6,570 bases of DNA from Allobaculum sp. (GCA_014803815.1 JAAVAY010000045.1:1-6570), one strand, 5' to 3'; positions 1 through 6,160 are shown, counted from the first letter of the stretch. Translations and numbers: made by a program. The notes: generated by a model from the letters alone, not told the origin.

Positions 1-31
1 TGTTCGAGTTTACCAAGTAATACTTATCCAT
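1..31 (-). CDS. N-terminus of a third gene of the thrC-thrB operon, cut by the left edge; possibly a PheB/ThrR-like ACT-domain regulator
   Basis: An ATG at 31-29 directly follows the thrB TAA stop (TAAATG). It opens a frame of ten codons, MDKYYLVNSN, to the window edge. It is preceded by an unusually strong ribosome binding site, GGAGGTGATC, with 8 nt between GGAGG and the ATG; this is the main reason to call a real start. The K-Y-Y-L-V pattern followed by a few residues resembles my recollection of the N-terminus of the ACT-domain family UPF0735/PheB, whose members often begin xxYYLVxxxVLPE. The eleventh codon begins with A, which allows the hydrophobic Ile or Met expected there. In Bacillus subtilis this family includes ThrR, a repressor of hom-thrCB and of the aspartate kinase gene thrD. 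The start is well supported; the family assignment rests on ten residues and is inference. Confidence 0.6.
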   Translation of the reverse strand, partial: MDKYYLVNSN

Positions 32-904
32 TTAGATCACCTCCGCGCCTGTGTCGCTGACTTGGGCGAGTCTAAGCTGCAAGGTGGGAAAATCCTTGGC
101 AATTTGATCCTTTAAAGTTGTCAAAATGTCTTCGCGTTGGCTGACAAAAGCCATAGTGGATCCTGAACCAGAAATCCAAAAGGGAACGTTATGCCGATCG
201 GCCAAAGCCTTGAGAGCTTGGTATTGGGCAATGAGTTTGGCTCGATAGGGTTCATGGATTTTATCCACGCACATCTCATATAAAAGCGCTTCGTCTCTTT
301 GTTGCCAAGCATAGGAAAAGAGAAAAGAGCGCCCCGCTTGTAAAGCGGCATCCTTTAAAGGAAGCGTAGCGGGTAAAACCCGACGCGCCTCTTTGGTAGC
401 AATTTCCGTTTCCGGAATCACCAACAACGCTTTCCAATCGTTGGCACCCAGTTTTATGCGAATAAATTGGTCTTGATTGGCCGTGGGCACACAGGCACAC
501 AATCCCCCAAACAAAGCGGGAGCGACATTATCCGGATGGCCTTCGATTTCCACAGCAATATCGAGTTTTTCCTTTTCAGACAAGCCAAGATTCAAAAGCG
601 TATTGGCCCCACAAATCCCCGCCGCAATGCATTGTGAAGAGGAGCCAAGGCCTCGCGCAAAGGGAATATCGGAATCGATATGGATGTGAAGAGGGGGAAC
701 TTCGACATTTGCTTTTTGGCAGGTCGCTACAAACGATTGATACACCAAATTGTCCACCCCTTGATAGGCTTTTGGGCATCCTGTAATGGAAAAAGATTCA
801 GCCAATTCAAACGAGATGTGCGAAGTCCAAGAAAGGGCTAGGCCTAAGAAGTCAAAGCCGATGGAACAATTGGCACTCGTCGCGGGGACTTGAATGGTGA
901 TCAC
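32..904 (-). CDS. thrB: Homoserine kinase
   Basis: A 290-residue GHMP-family kinase, near the usual 290-310 length. It phosphorylates homoserine with ATP to O-phosphohomoserine, the substrate of ThrC, in the cytoplasm. The N-terminal PATSAN..IGFDFLG (7-20) is the GHMP first motif. PFARGLGSSSQCIAAG (81-96) is the glycine/serine-rich ATP phosphate loop. EGHPDNVAPALFGG (121-134) is the homoserine kinase signature. IPETEIATKEARRVLP (163-178), HEPYR (217-221) and the C-terminal motif SGSGST (245-250) complete the set. The start is GTG at 904-902, overlapping the thrC TGA in GTGA, with AGGAGA seven bases upstream; this start places the GHMP motif at the usual distance from the N-terminus. The gene is translationally coupled to thrC and is followed without a gap by another start codon. 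No key residue appears to be missing. Confidence 0.96.
   Translation of the reverse strand: MITIQVPATSANCSIGFDFLGLALSWTSHISFELAESFSITGCPKAYQGVDNLVYQSFVATCQKANVEVPPLHIHIDSDIPFARGLGSSSQCIAAGICGANTLLNLGLSEKEKLDIAVEIEGHPDNVAPALFGGLCACVPTANQDQFIRIKLGANDWKALLVIPETEIATKEARRVLPATLPLKDAALQAGRSFLFSYAWQQRDEALLYEMCVDKIHEPYRAKLIAQYQALKALADRHNVPFWISGSGSTMAFVSQREDILTTLKDQIAKDFPTLQLRLAQVSDTGAEVI
35..44 (-). promoter_or_regulatory. Strong ribosome binding site for the left-edge gene
   Basis: Read on the minus strand this is GGAGGTGATC, a 10-base perfect complement to the usual 16S rRNA 3' end (GATCACCTCC). It lies inside the last codons of thrB and sits 8 nt from the ATG at 31. Its strength fixes the start of the cut gene and suggests that gene is well translated from the thrC-thrB message. 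Confidence 0.8.
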
Positions 905-2385
905 GCAAAAATCTCCTGAGCGGCTTTGGCCACATTGTCTTTCATTTCACTAGGCGTAATCACAGCAGTATGCAAAATAGGGGCTTCTGGCAATTGAGCT
1001 AAAGGGGTAGGAATAGGATCTGCATCGATCTCAGACAATTTTTGCATCGCCACCCAAGGATTGTCTTCTTGTAAGCCAAGAGCATCCAACACATCTTGGG
1101 TAAATTTATAAGGAGAAGCGGTAGACAAGGCGATGATCGGCCCTTTTTCGCCACTCGCTAAAGCGTCTTTGGCTAAGGCATACGCCGCTGCGGTATGTGG
1201 ATCCAAGACATAGCCCGTGTCTTGATACGTCTTAGCAATGGTTTCTTTTAAAGCGGCATCGTCATAGTAGCCACCTTTAAATTGGGATTGAATGGCTTGT
1301 TTCGTTTCTTCATCCAATTCGTAGTAGCCTTGCGTGGCTAAATCGTCCATCCATTTGGCCACTTTGGCTTGATCCTTATTTGAAGCGTAGTAAAGAAGGC
1401 GCTCTAAGTTGGAGGAGATCAAGATATCCATACTCGGAGAAATGGTTTGAATGAAGGGACGACGGCGATCGTAAACGCCCGTTTCTAAAAAGTCTGTCAA
1501 TACATTGTTGGCGTTACTAGCGACATAAAACGTTTTCACAGGTAAACCGAGCAAGCTGGCATAATAGCCAGCCAAAACATCTCCAAAATTTCCCGTGGGG
1601 ACACTGAAGGACACCAGATCGCCCACTTGAATCGTGCCTTGGTTGACCAATTGACGATACGCATCAAAGTAATACACGATTTGCGGAATCAAACGGCCAA
1701 TGTTAATGGAGTTGGCGGAGGATAAAACGACTTGATCTTTGGCCAATTGCGCTTTGAGATCTTCATCCAAGAAAAGCTTTTTCACCATGCTTTGGGCATC
1801 GTCAAAGTTGCCTTCCACGCCAAAGACGCGCACATTTTGGCCTTCTTGGCTGGCCATTTGTTTGTATTGCACAGAGGAGACTTTGCCATCGGGATAAAAT
1901 ACACAAATACCCGTTTGATCGACATCTTGGAAACCAGACATGGCTGCTTTTCCCGTATCTCCACTTGTGGCGGTTAAAATGAGCGCTTTTTGATTGGAAC
2001 CCGCTAAGGCTTTGGATAAAAACCAAGGTAAAATGGTGAGCGCTACATCCTTAAACGCACTCGTCGGCCCACGAAATAGCTCCAATACAGGAATATCTCC
2101 TACACGTTTTAAAGGGGTGATGTCTTGGCCTTCAAAGGAGTTGGCATAAGCCTTTTCAATGCATTGTGAAAGCTCTTCCTTTGTATAACCAGACATTAAT
2201 TTTTCAAAGACAAGCTGGGCGATGCCTTGGTAGTCCAATTGGCAAACCGTTTTCAAATCGAGCGGTTTTTCACCCAGTTCAGGCCACACAAATAAACCAC
2301 CATCGTCTGAAATGCCTTTCAAGACGGCTTGTTTTGCATCAATAGGTGGTGTGAGTTGTCGTGTGGATTGATAATATGAGGTCAT
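901..2385 (-). CDS. thrC: Threonine synthase, long class
   Basis: A 494-residue PLP enzyme that converts O-phosphohomoserine to threonine and phosphate in the last pathway step. The N-terminus SYYQSTRQL (3-11), followed by VLKGISDDGGLFVWPEL (21-37), is typical of the long E. coli/yeast-type class; Bacillus-type enzymes are about 350 residues and lack this. LELFRGPTSAFKDVAL (101-116) carries the PLP Schiff-base lysine, K112. LTATSGDTGKAAMSGF (137-152) and SVPTGNFGDVLAGYY (261-275) are cofactor and phosphate loops. SSANSINIGRLIPQ (222-235) and SPSMDILISSNLERL (316-330) are also conserved. ATG at 2385 is chosen because it begins the family N-terminus and has AAGGAG nine bases upstream. The frame stays open upstream to 2529, but those 48 codons cross the promoter and resemble nothing in the family. 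It is the first gene of the leftward operon. Confidence 0.96.
   Translation of the reverse strand: MTSYYQSTRQLTPPIDAKQAVLKGISDDGGLFVWPELGEKPLDLKTVCQLDYQGIAQLVFEKLMSGYTKEELSQCIEKAYANSFEGQDITPLKRVGDIPVLELFRGPTSAFKDVALTILPWFLSKALAGSNQKALILTATSGDTGKAAMSGFQDVDQTGICVFYPDGKVSSVQYKQMASQEGQNVRVFGVEGNFDDAQSMVKKLFLDEDLKAQLAKDQVVLSSANSINIGRLIPQIVYYFDAYRQLVNQGTIQVGDLVSFSVPTGNFGDVLAGYYASLLGLPVKTFYVASNANNVLTDFLETGVYDRRRPFIQTISPSMDILISSNLERLLYYASNKDQAKVAKWMDDLATQGYYELDEETKQAIQSQFKGGYYDDAALKETIAKTYQDTGYVLDPHTAAAYALAKDALASGEKGPIIALSTASPYKFTQDVLDALGLQEDNPWVAMQKLSEIDADPIPTPLAQLPEAPILHTAVITPSEMKDNVAKAAQEIFA
912..917 (-). promoter_or_regulatory. Ribosome binding site of thrB, inside the thrC 3' end
   Basis: AGGAGA on the minus strand, seven bases from the GTG at 904. 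It decides the GTG start and, lying within thrC coding sequence, fits coupled translation through the 4-bp overlap. Confidence 0.75.
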
Positions 2386-2394
2386 AGATTCGTG

Positions 2395-2400
2395 CTCCTT
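2395..2400 (-). promoter_or_regulatory. Ribosome binding site of thrC
   Basis: AAGGAG on the minus strand with a 9-nt spacer to the ATG at 2385. It fixes this start over the longer upstream open frame. Confidence 0.8.
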
Positions 2401-2411
2401 AATTGTGTCTG

Positions 2412-2440
2412 TTGAATTTGCACAGGGCTTATGATACAAT
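2412..2440 (+). promoter_or_regulatory. Predicted sigma-A promoter of hom, extended -10
   Basis: -35 TTGAAT (2412-2417), exactly 17 bases, then -10 TACAAT (2435-2440), with TGA directly before it as an extended -10. Predicted start near 2447, giving a leader of about 103 nt before hom. It is the better match of the two promoters here and would drive hom and the aspartate kinase, and asd by readthrough. Confidence 0.65.
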
Positions 2441-2446
2441 GTGCAA
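2418..2446. repeat. Perfect 7-bp inverted repeat around the shared -10 region, candidate operator
   Basis: TTGCACA (2418-2424) and TGTGCAA (2440-2446) are perfect inverted arms separated by 15 bases, 22 bp centre to centre, about two helical turns. The left arm covers the predicted thrC start and abuts the hom -35. The right arm covers the last base of the hom -10 and the bases before its start. A dimeric repressor bound here could block both promoters. A 7-bp inverted repeat can occur by chance in a region of this size, so position is the main support. Confidence 0.45.
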
Positions 2447-2459
2447 GCTTTAAATACAA
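2431..2459 (-). promoter_or_regulatory. Predicted sigma-A promoter of the thrC-thrB operon
   Basis: On the minus strand: -35 TTGTAT (2459-2454), a 17-base spacer, and -10 TATCAT (2436-2431). Transcription would start near 2424 and give a leader of about 39 nt. Each hexamer departs from consensus at two positions or fewer (TTGACA, TATAAT). The -10 overlaps the -10 of the opposing hom promoter by two bases. No experimental start site is available. Confidence 0.55.
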
Positions 2460-2549
2460 GTGTTTTCAAATTGAGAACAAAACACAAATCAATCACCAAA
2501 TATCCGATGCATTTCGGTAAAAATATCACAATTAAAATGGAGTGTATGT
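2447..2549 (+). promoter_or_regulatory. Predicted 5' leader of the hom mRNA
   Basis: About 103 AT-rich bases lie between the predicted start and the hom ATG. Two small hairpins can be drawn. One is GTTTTC (2462-2467) with GAGAAC (2473-2478), including one G-U pair; the competing longer-range pairing is GTGTTTT (2460-2466) with AAAACAC (2479-2485). The other is CCGA (2504-2507) with TCGG (2514-2517). There is no T-box consensus, no terminator, and no leader peptide rich in threonine or isoleucine codons. The length may have no regulatory meaning. Confidence 0.35.
2539..2542 (+). promoter_or_regulatory. Ribosome binding site of hom
   Basis: GGAG with a 7-nt spacer to the ATG at 2550. A nearer ATG at 2546 is out of frame and only three bases from the site, so 2550 is the start; it also places the Rossmann glycines at the N-terminus. 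Confidence 0.65.
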
Positions 2550-3668
2550 ATGAACTGTGTCCTTTTAGGCTATGGAACTGTTGGGAAAAGTGTAGAGGAA
2601 TTGTGCCAAAACCTCCCCGCGCTTTCCTTGACCAACGTCTTTGTCCGTCCCGAAAAAGCGGATGAGCCTTATTTTACGAATCGAGGAGAAGAAATTGTTA
2701 GCGATCCAAAGACAGATATCGTTTTTGAATGCATGAATGGATTGGAACCAGCCAATACTTTGATTCGCCATGCTTTGCGTCATGGTAAACACGTCGTGTC
2801 TTCAAACAAAGCAGTGATGAGCAAATATTTGCCAGAGTATTTGGAATTGGCTAAAAAATATGGTGGAAGTGTTCAAATTGAAGCGAGTGTAGGCGGTGGC
2901 ATTCCAATCTTGGATGCCATTTTAAAATTGTCTCAAGCTGAGCCCCTAGAGGGCTTTGAAGGCATTTTGAATGGAACATGCAACTACATCCTTTCGAGCA
3001 TGGAGCAAAGCGGCGCATCCTTTGAAGACGCTTTACAAAACGCTATGGATTTAGGTTATGCCGAAGCCGATCCCACCAACGACATCGAAGGCATTGATGT
3101 ATGGTATAAAGCGCTCTTGAGTGCCTCTTTACTATGCCAAGCGCCCATTTTGGATTTACCAGCTCCCCTTGGTATTTCCAAAATTTCAAGTGAGGATATC
3201 GCTTTTGCGAAAAAACAAGGACGTAAAATTCGCCATCTCGCCCTATTGAAAAACGAAAAAGGCCAACATGGAAGCGTGATTGCGCCCGTCTTTTTGAAAG
3301 AGGATGACTTTTTTGGGGCTGTCAATGCCAACTACAATGCCCAACTGCTCCATGCCCATTCCTTTGGCTCTTTAGGCTATTATGGCCAAGGCGCAGGAGG
3401 ACTTGCCACAGCGCAAGCTATGATTGCCAATGGCTTAGATGCCACCAATGGACGCATTCGTCCCATTTCTTTAGATCAAACATCCACCTATAATCCAGAG
3501 TTAATCGTTTTGGATTGGATTGCGCGCTCTAAGGAGGCTAAAACGCTTCAAGATCTTGGAGCGACTTTACTAGAAGACAACTATTGGTTTATCCCCCAAA
3601 AAACGCTCGCTCAAGTGCAAACGCTACTTGAGCAAGATCCTAAGGCCATGATCGGAGTGTGGAAGTAA
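2550..3668 (+). CDS. hom: Homoserine dehydrogenase, short form without a recognisable ACT domain
   Basis: A 372-residue enzyme that reduces aspartate semialdehyde to homoserine with NAD(P)H, diverting the semialdehyde from lysine towards threonine and methionine. The Rossmann motif GYGTVG is at 7-12. HVVSSNKAVMSKY (81-93) contains the conserved Lys of the NKA motif, K87. EASVGGGIPI (111-120), GILNGTCNYILS (138-149) and GYAEADPTNDIEGIDVWYK (169-187) are hallmark motifs; D183 and K187 are spaced like the catalytic Asp/Lys pair of the yeast enzyme. GQGAGGLATAQAM (279-291) closes the catalytic domain. Common bacterial forms reach about 430 residues with a C-terminal ACT domain. Here only about 75 residues follow, without a clear ACT motif, so direct threonine feedback is uncertain. 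It is the first gene of the rightward operon, and its TAA is one base before the aspartate kinase GTG. Confidence 0.95.
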   Translation: MNCVLLGYGTVGKSVEELCQNLPALSLTNVFVRPEKADEPYFTNRGEEIVSDPKTDIVFECMNGLEPANTLIRHALRHGKHVVSSNKAVMSKYLPEYLELAKKYGGSVQIEASVGGGIPILDAILKLSQAEPLEGFEGILNGTCNYILSSMEQSGASFEDALQNAMDLGYAEADPTNDIEGIDVWYKALLSASLLCQAPILDLPAPLGISKISSEDIAFAKKQGRKIRHLALLKNEKGQHGSVIAPVFLKEDDFFGAVNANYNAQLLHAHSFGSLGYYGQGAGGLATAQAMIANGLDATNGRIRPISLDQTSTYNPELIVLDWIARSKEAKTLQDLGATLLEDNYWFIPQKTLAQVQTLLEQDPKAMIGVWK

Positions 3669-3669
3669 C

Positions 3670-5052
3670 GTGACTTTAAAAGTAACAAAATTTGGTGGCT
3701 CTTCGGTAAGCCAAGCCAGCCAATTTGAAAAAGTAAAAAAAATCGTGGAAGCCGATCCCGATCGTCGCTTCGTGGTGGTTTCGGCTCCTGGCAAACGCTA
3801 TGCAAGCGATGCCAAGATTACGGACTTATTGTATTTGCTCGATGCCCATCGCCAATATCATGTCAATGCGAGCAATGTCTATAAACTCATTCGCGAACGC
3901 TTTGTCGAAATTCGCGATACCCTCGGTCTCAAGCAGCCCATCGAAAAAGAACTCGACGAAATGTATGCCAATTTGGCTACGATGAGCCAAAACGAGATCG
4001 TTTCGCGCGGGGAATACTTTTGTGCCAAATTGATGGCGGAATATTTAGGCTATCCCTTTGTGGATGCGGTGGATGTCATTCGCATCAACCACGACAAATC
4101 CATCAACTGGGAAGCGACCAAAGCGCGCTTAGAAGCTTTGGTCAACGAATACCCCCGCTTTGTCTTTCCAGGTTTCTATGGGATGTCCGCCAATGGCAAA
4201 GTTATGGTGTTTTCAAGAGGCGGTGGCGACATCACAGGAGCCATTTTAGCCAACTTGATGCACGCCGATGTGTATGAAAACTGGACGGATGTCTCTGGTT
4301 TTTTGATGGCGGATCCAAGAGTGGTACGCGATCCCGAACCCATTACCCATATCACCTATTCGGAATTACGCGAGCTTTCCTACATGGGGGCCTCCGTTTT
4401 GCATGAAGAAGCGGTCTTTCCTGCCAAAGAAAGCAACATCCCCATTCACATCTTGAATACTAACCGCCCCCAAGATCCAGGAACGATCATTCAAGAAACC
4501 TCCCAAGTGCGCAATCGCTATCCCATTACAGGTCTTGCCGGAAAACCAGGCTTCTTGTCCATTTACATCTACAAAAAGCACATGTCCAATGAAATTGGCT
4601 ACATGCGCAAGGTATTATCCATTTTAGAACGCTTCCATGTCTCCATTGAGCACATTCCAAGTGGCATTGACTCCTTCACCATCATCATCAGCCAAGCCGA
4701 AGTGGAAGACAGTTTGTATGAGATCTTGCATCAGATCAAACAAAACGTGGAACCCGATGAAATCAAGGTCAAAGACAACATCGCCCTGGTTTCCACGGTT
4801 GGAAAAGCGATGTCGCATCAACCGGGTATGGCTGGACGTCTATTTGAAGCCTTAGGAAAAAATGGCATCAACATTGCGATGATTGCCCAAGACTCCAATG
4901 AGATCAACATCACCATTGCGGTGGATGAAAAAGATCTCTCCAAAACCATTGAAGTCATCTATAACGAGTTTGTGCAAAAAGAAAATGAAAAACCCCTCGC
5001 CCGCAAAGTTTTGATGGAGCAAAGAGAAAAGATCAAGGGATCCAAAATTTAA
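3670..5052 (+). CDS. lysC: Aspartate kinase, monofunctional with two C-terminal ACT domains (YclM/ThrD-like)
   Basis: A 460-residue enzyme that phosphorylates aspartate to 4-aspartyl phosphate, the committed step of the pathway. KFGGSSV (7-13) is the N-terminal kinase signature. VVVSAPGKR (35-43), NEIVSRGEYFCAKLMAEYL (108-126), FSRGGGDITGA (181-191) and ENWTDVSGFLMADPRVV (203-219) form the catalytic and nucleotide site. Residues about 294-365 and 370-435 form paired ACT domains, including SIEHIPSGIDSFTII (325-339) and QDSNEINITIAV (407-418), the usual place for amino-acid feedback. The HxPSGID stretch recalls Bacillus YclM/ThrD, which responds to lysine plus threonine; effector specificity here is inference, and the symbol is generic. 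The GTG start is forced by the N-terminal motif. Shine-Dalgarno spacing is poor: CGGAG is 12 nt away and GGAAG 4 nt. Coupling from hom, which ends one base earlier, is therefore likely. Confidence 0.95.
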   Translation: MTLKVTKFGGSSVSQASQFEKVKKIVEADPDRRFVVVSAPGKRYASDAKITDLLYLLDAHRQYHVNASNVYKLIRERFVEIRDTLGLKQPIEKELDEMYANLATMSQNEIVSRGEYFCAKLMAEYLGYPFVDAVDVIRINHDKSINWEATKARLEALVNEYPRFVFPGFYGMSANGKVMVFSRGGGDITGAILANLMHADVYENWTDVSGFLMADPRVVRDPEPITHITYSELRELSYMGASVLHEEAVFPAKESNIPIHILNTNRPQDPGTIIQETSQVRNRYPITGLAGKPGFLSIYIYKKHMSNEIGYMRKVLSILERFHVSIEHIPSGIDSFTIIISQAEVEDSLYEILHQIKQNVEPDEIKVKDNIALVSTVGKAMSHQPGMAGRLFEALGKNGINIAMIAQDSNEINITIAVDEKDLSKTIEVIYNEFVQKENEKPLARKVLMEQREKIKGSKI

Positions 5053-5078
5053 AGAAAAGACGAACCACCAAAAAAGAC

Positions 5079-5113
5079 AAAAAGCCAAGGGCCTTGAGGC
5101 AATGGCTTTTTTT
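5079..5113 (+). terminator. Terminator-like hairpin between the aspartate kinase gene and asd, possible attenuator
   Basis: AAAAAGCCA (5079-5087) pairs with TGGCTTTTT (5103-5111). The loop contains a second stem, GCC/GGC, around TTGA (5091-5100), with a 3-by-2 internal loop between the stems. A run of seven T (5107-5113) follows the GGC. This has the form of an intrinsic terminator, though the T run is also part of the stem. Only 25 bases separate it from the asd ATG, too few for a promoter, so asd transcription must pass through it or start upstream of it. It may lower asd expression relative to hom and the aspartate kinase, or respond to a signal. Confidence 0.6.
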
Positions 5114-5125
5114 GAAACACAAAAG

Positions 5126-5132
5126 AAAGAGG
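5126..5132 (+). promoter_or_regulatory. Ribosome binding site of asd
   Basis: AAAGAGG followed by six T and then the ATG at 5139. It selects this ATG over the in-frame upstream TTG at 5094, which lies inside the hairpin. Confidence 0.65.
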
Positions 5133-5138
5133 TTTTTT

Positions 5139-6125
5139 ATGAAAACAATTGCGATTGCCGGAGCTACGGGTGCCGTAGGCCGCCAGATGTTGGAATGCTT
5201 AAAAGAACAAAATATTCAAGGAAACGTGAAGCTATTGGCTTCTAAGCGTTCTGCTGGAAAAGAGATCGATGGACTGATTGTAGAAGAACTCACGGAAGAT
5301 TCCTTCAATGGAGTCGATTATGTATTGGGTGCTTGTGAAAATGCAGTGACCAAACAATGGATGCCTTGGGCACAAAAAGCGGGTTGCATTGTCGTAGACA
5401 ACTCCTCAGCCTACCGTTTGGATGAAAATGTGCCTTTAGTCGTGCCCGAAATCAACGCCGAAGACATCAAAAATCATCATGGTATCATTGCTAACCCCAA
5501 TTGCTCCACCATCATTGCCTTAATGGCTTTGCATGATTTAGACGATTTGTATGAACTCGAAGATGTCATTTGCACTACCTTCCAAGCCGTTTCCGGAGCC
5601 GGAGTAAAAGGCATTCAAGATTTAGAGCGTGAATTGCAAGACCCCGAAGCCCAACCCGAAGCCTTTGCCTATCCCATTGCCTTTAACGTCATTCCCCAAA
5701 TTGGTGGCTTTGATGAAAATGGCATCACAAGCGAAGAGTGGAAGATGCAAAACGAAGGCCGCAAAATCCTGCATTCTCCTAATCTCAACGTCAATTGCAC
5801 GTGTGTTCGTGTGCCTGTATGGCGCAGCCATTCGGAATCCATCACCGCACGCACCAAAACGCCGGTGGATTTAGAGGTTTTGAAGGAGAAATTACAAAAT
5901 TCTGCGGGGGTAGTGCTTCGCGATGATCCCCAAAACAACGTGTATCCCATGCCCATTGATACCACGAATCAAGACGATGTTTTTGTGGGTCGCTTGCGCT
6001 ATGACCAATCCGATCCCGAAAAGAAAACGATCAGCCTGTTTTGTTGCGGAGATCAAATTCGCAAAGGCGCAGCTTCCAATGCGGTGCAAATCCTTGGCAA
6101 ACTCATGGAACTCGAAAACGAATAA
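5139..6125 (+). CDS. asd: Aspartate-semialdehyde dehydrogenase
   Basis: A 328-residue enzyme, close to the usual 330-370. It reduces 4-aspartyl phosphate to aspartate semialdehyde with NADPH, the branch point between lysine/diaminopimelate and homoserine. IAGATGAVG (6-14) is the dinucleotide loop at the N-terminus. NPNCSTI (119-125) holds the catalytic cysteine C122, and QAVSGAG (149-155) is the conserved active-site loop. RVPVWRSHSESI (224-235) holds the catalytic histidine H231; the residue before it is Ser where Gly is common, a mild variation. DDVFVGRLRYD (279-289) and DQIRKGAASNAVQI (305-318) are family signatures. The ATG at 5139 starts directly at the Rossmann strand and has a good ribosome binding site; the longer upstream frame would add residues read from the hairpin. 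It is the last gene of the rightward operon and is followed by a strong terminator. Because lysine and peptidoglycan precursors also need it, it may be controlled separately. Confidence 0.96.
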   Translation: MKTIAIAGATGAVGRQMLECLKEQNIQGNVKLLASKRSAGKEIDGLIVEELTEDSFNGVDYVLGACENAVTKQWMPWAQKAGCIVVDNSSAYRLDENVPLVVPEINAEDIKNHHGIIANPNCSTIIALMALHDLDDLYELEDVICTTFQAVSGAGVKGIQDLERELQDPEAQPEAFAYPIAFNVIPQIGGFDENGITSEEWKMQNEGRKILHSPNLNVNCTCVRVPVWRSHSESITARTKTPVDLEVLKEKLQNSAGVVLRDDPQNNVYPMPIDTTNQDDVFVGRLRYDQSDPEKKTISLFCCGDQIRKGAASNAVQILGKLMELENE

Positions 6126-6131
6126 ATCCCC

Positions 6132-6160
6132 AAGCCAGTGAAAAACTGGCTTTTCTTATT
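6132..6160 (+). terminator. Rho-independent terminator of the hom operon
   Basis: AAGCCAGT (6132-6139), loop GAAAA, ACTGGCTT (6145-6152): a perfect 8-bp stem beginning six bases after the asd stop, followed by the T-rich tract TTTTCTTATT (6151-6160). There is no T run on the other strand, so it works rightward only. Confidence 0.9.

Noticed and set aside
1..31. Terminator after thrB
   Set aside because: Only a tiny AAGT/ACTT palindrome is present, with no T run; the strong ribosome binding site and ATG point instead to another gene.
2386..2529. 48-codon N-terminal extension of thrC, and the plus-strand frame from 2441 crossing the same region
   Set aside because: The extension crosses both promoters, lacks family similarity, and the ATG at 2385 has its own ribosome binding site and the family N-terminus. 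The 2441 frame runs out of frame into hom and has no ribosome binding site.
2447..2549. T-box, lysine riboswitch or threonine attenuator in the hom leader
   Set aside because: No T-box consensus, too short for a lysine riboswitch, no terminator and no leader peptide rich in threonine or isoleucine codons.
3056..3331. Minus-strand open frame of 91 codons inside hom, and similar frames antisense to the other genes
   Set aside because: They lie wholly within strongly supported genes, lack ribosome binding sites and show no recognisable domain; they follow from codon bias on the coding strand.
5000..5075. Separate promoter for asd at the end of the aspartate kinase gene
   Set aside because: TTGATG-like -35 candidates have no acceptable -10 at 16-18 bases; AT-rich bits near 5045-5055 lack a -35.
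5094..5138. Upstream TTG start giving asd 15 extra residues
   Set aside because: It would begin inside the terminator-like hairpin, without a ribosome binding site; the ATG at 5139 begins directly at the Rossmann motif.
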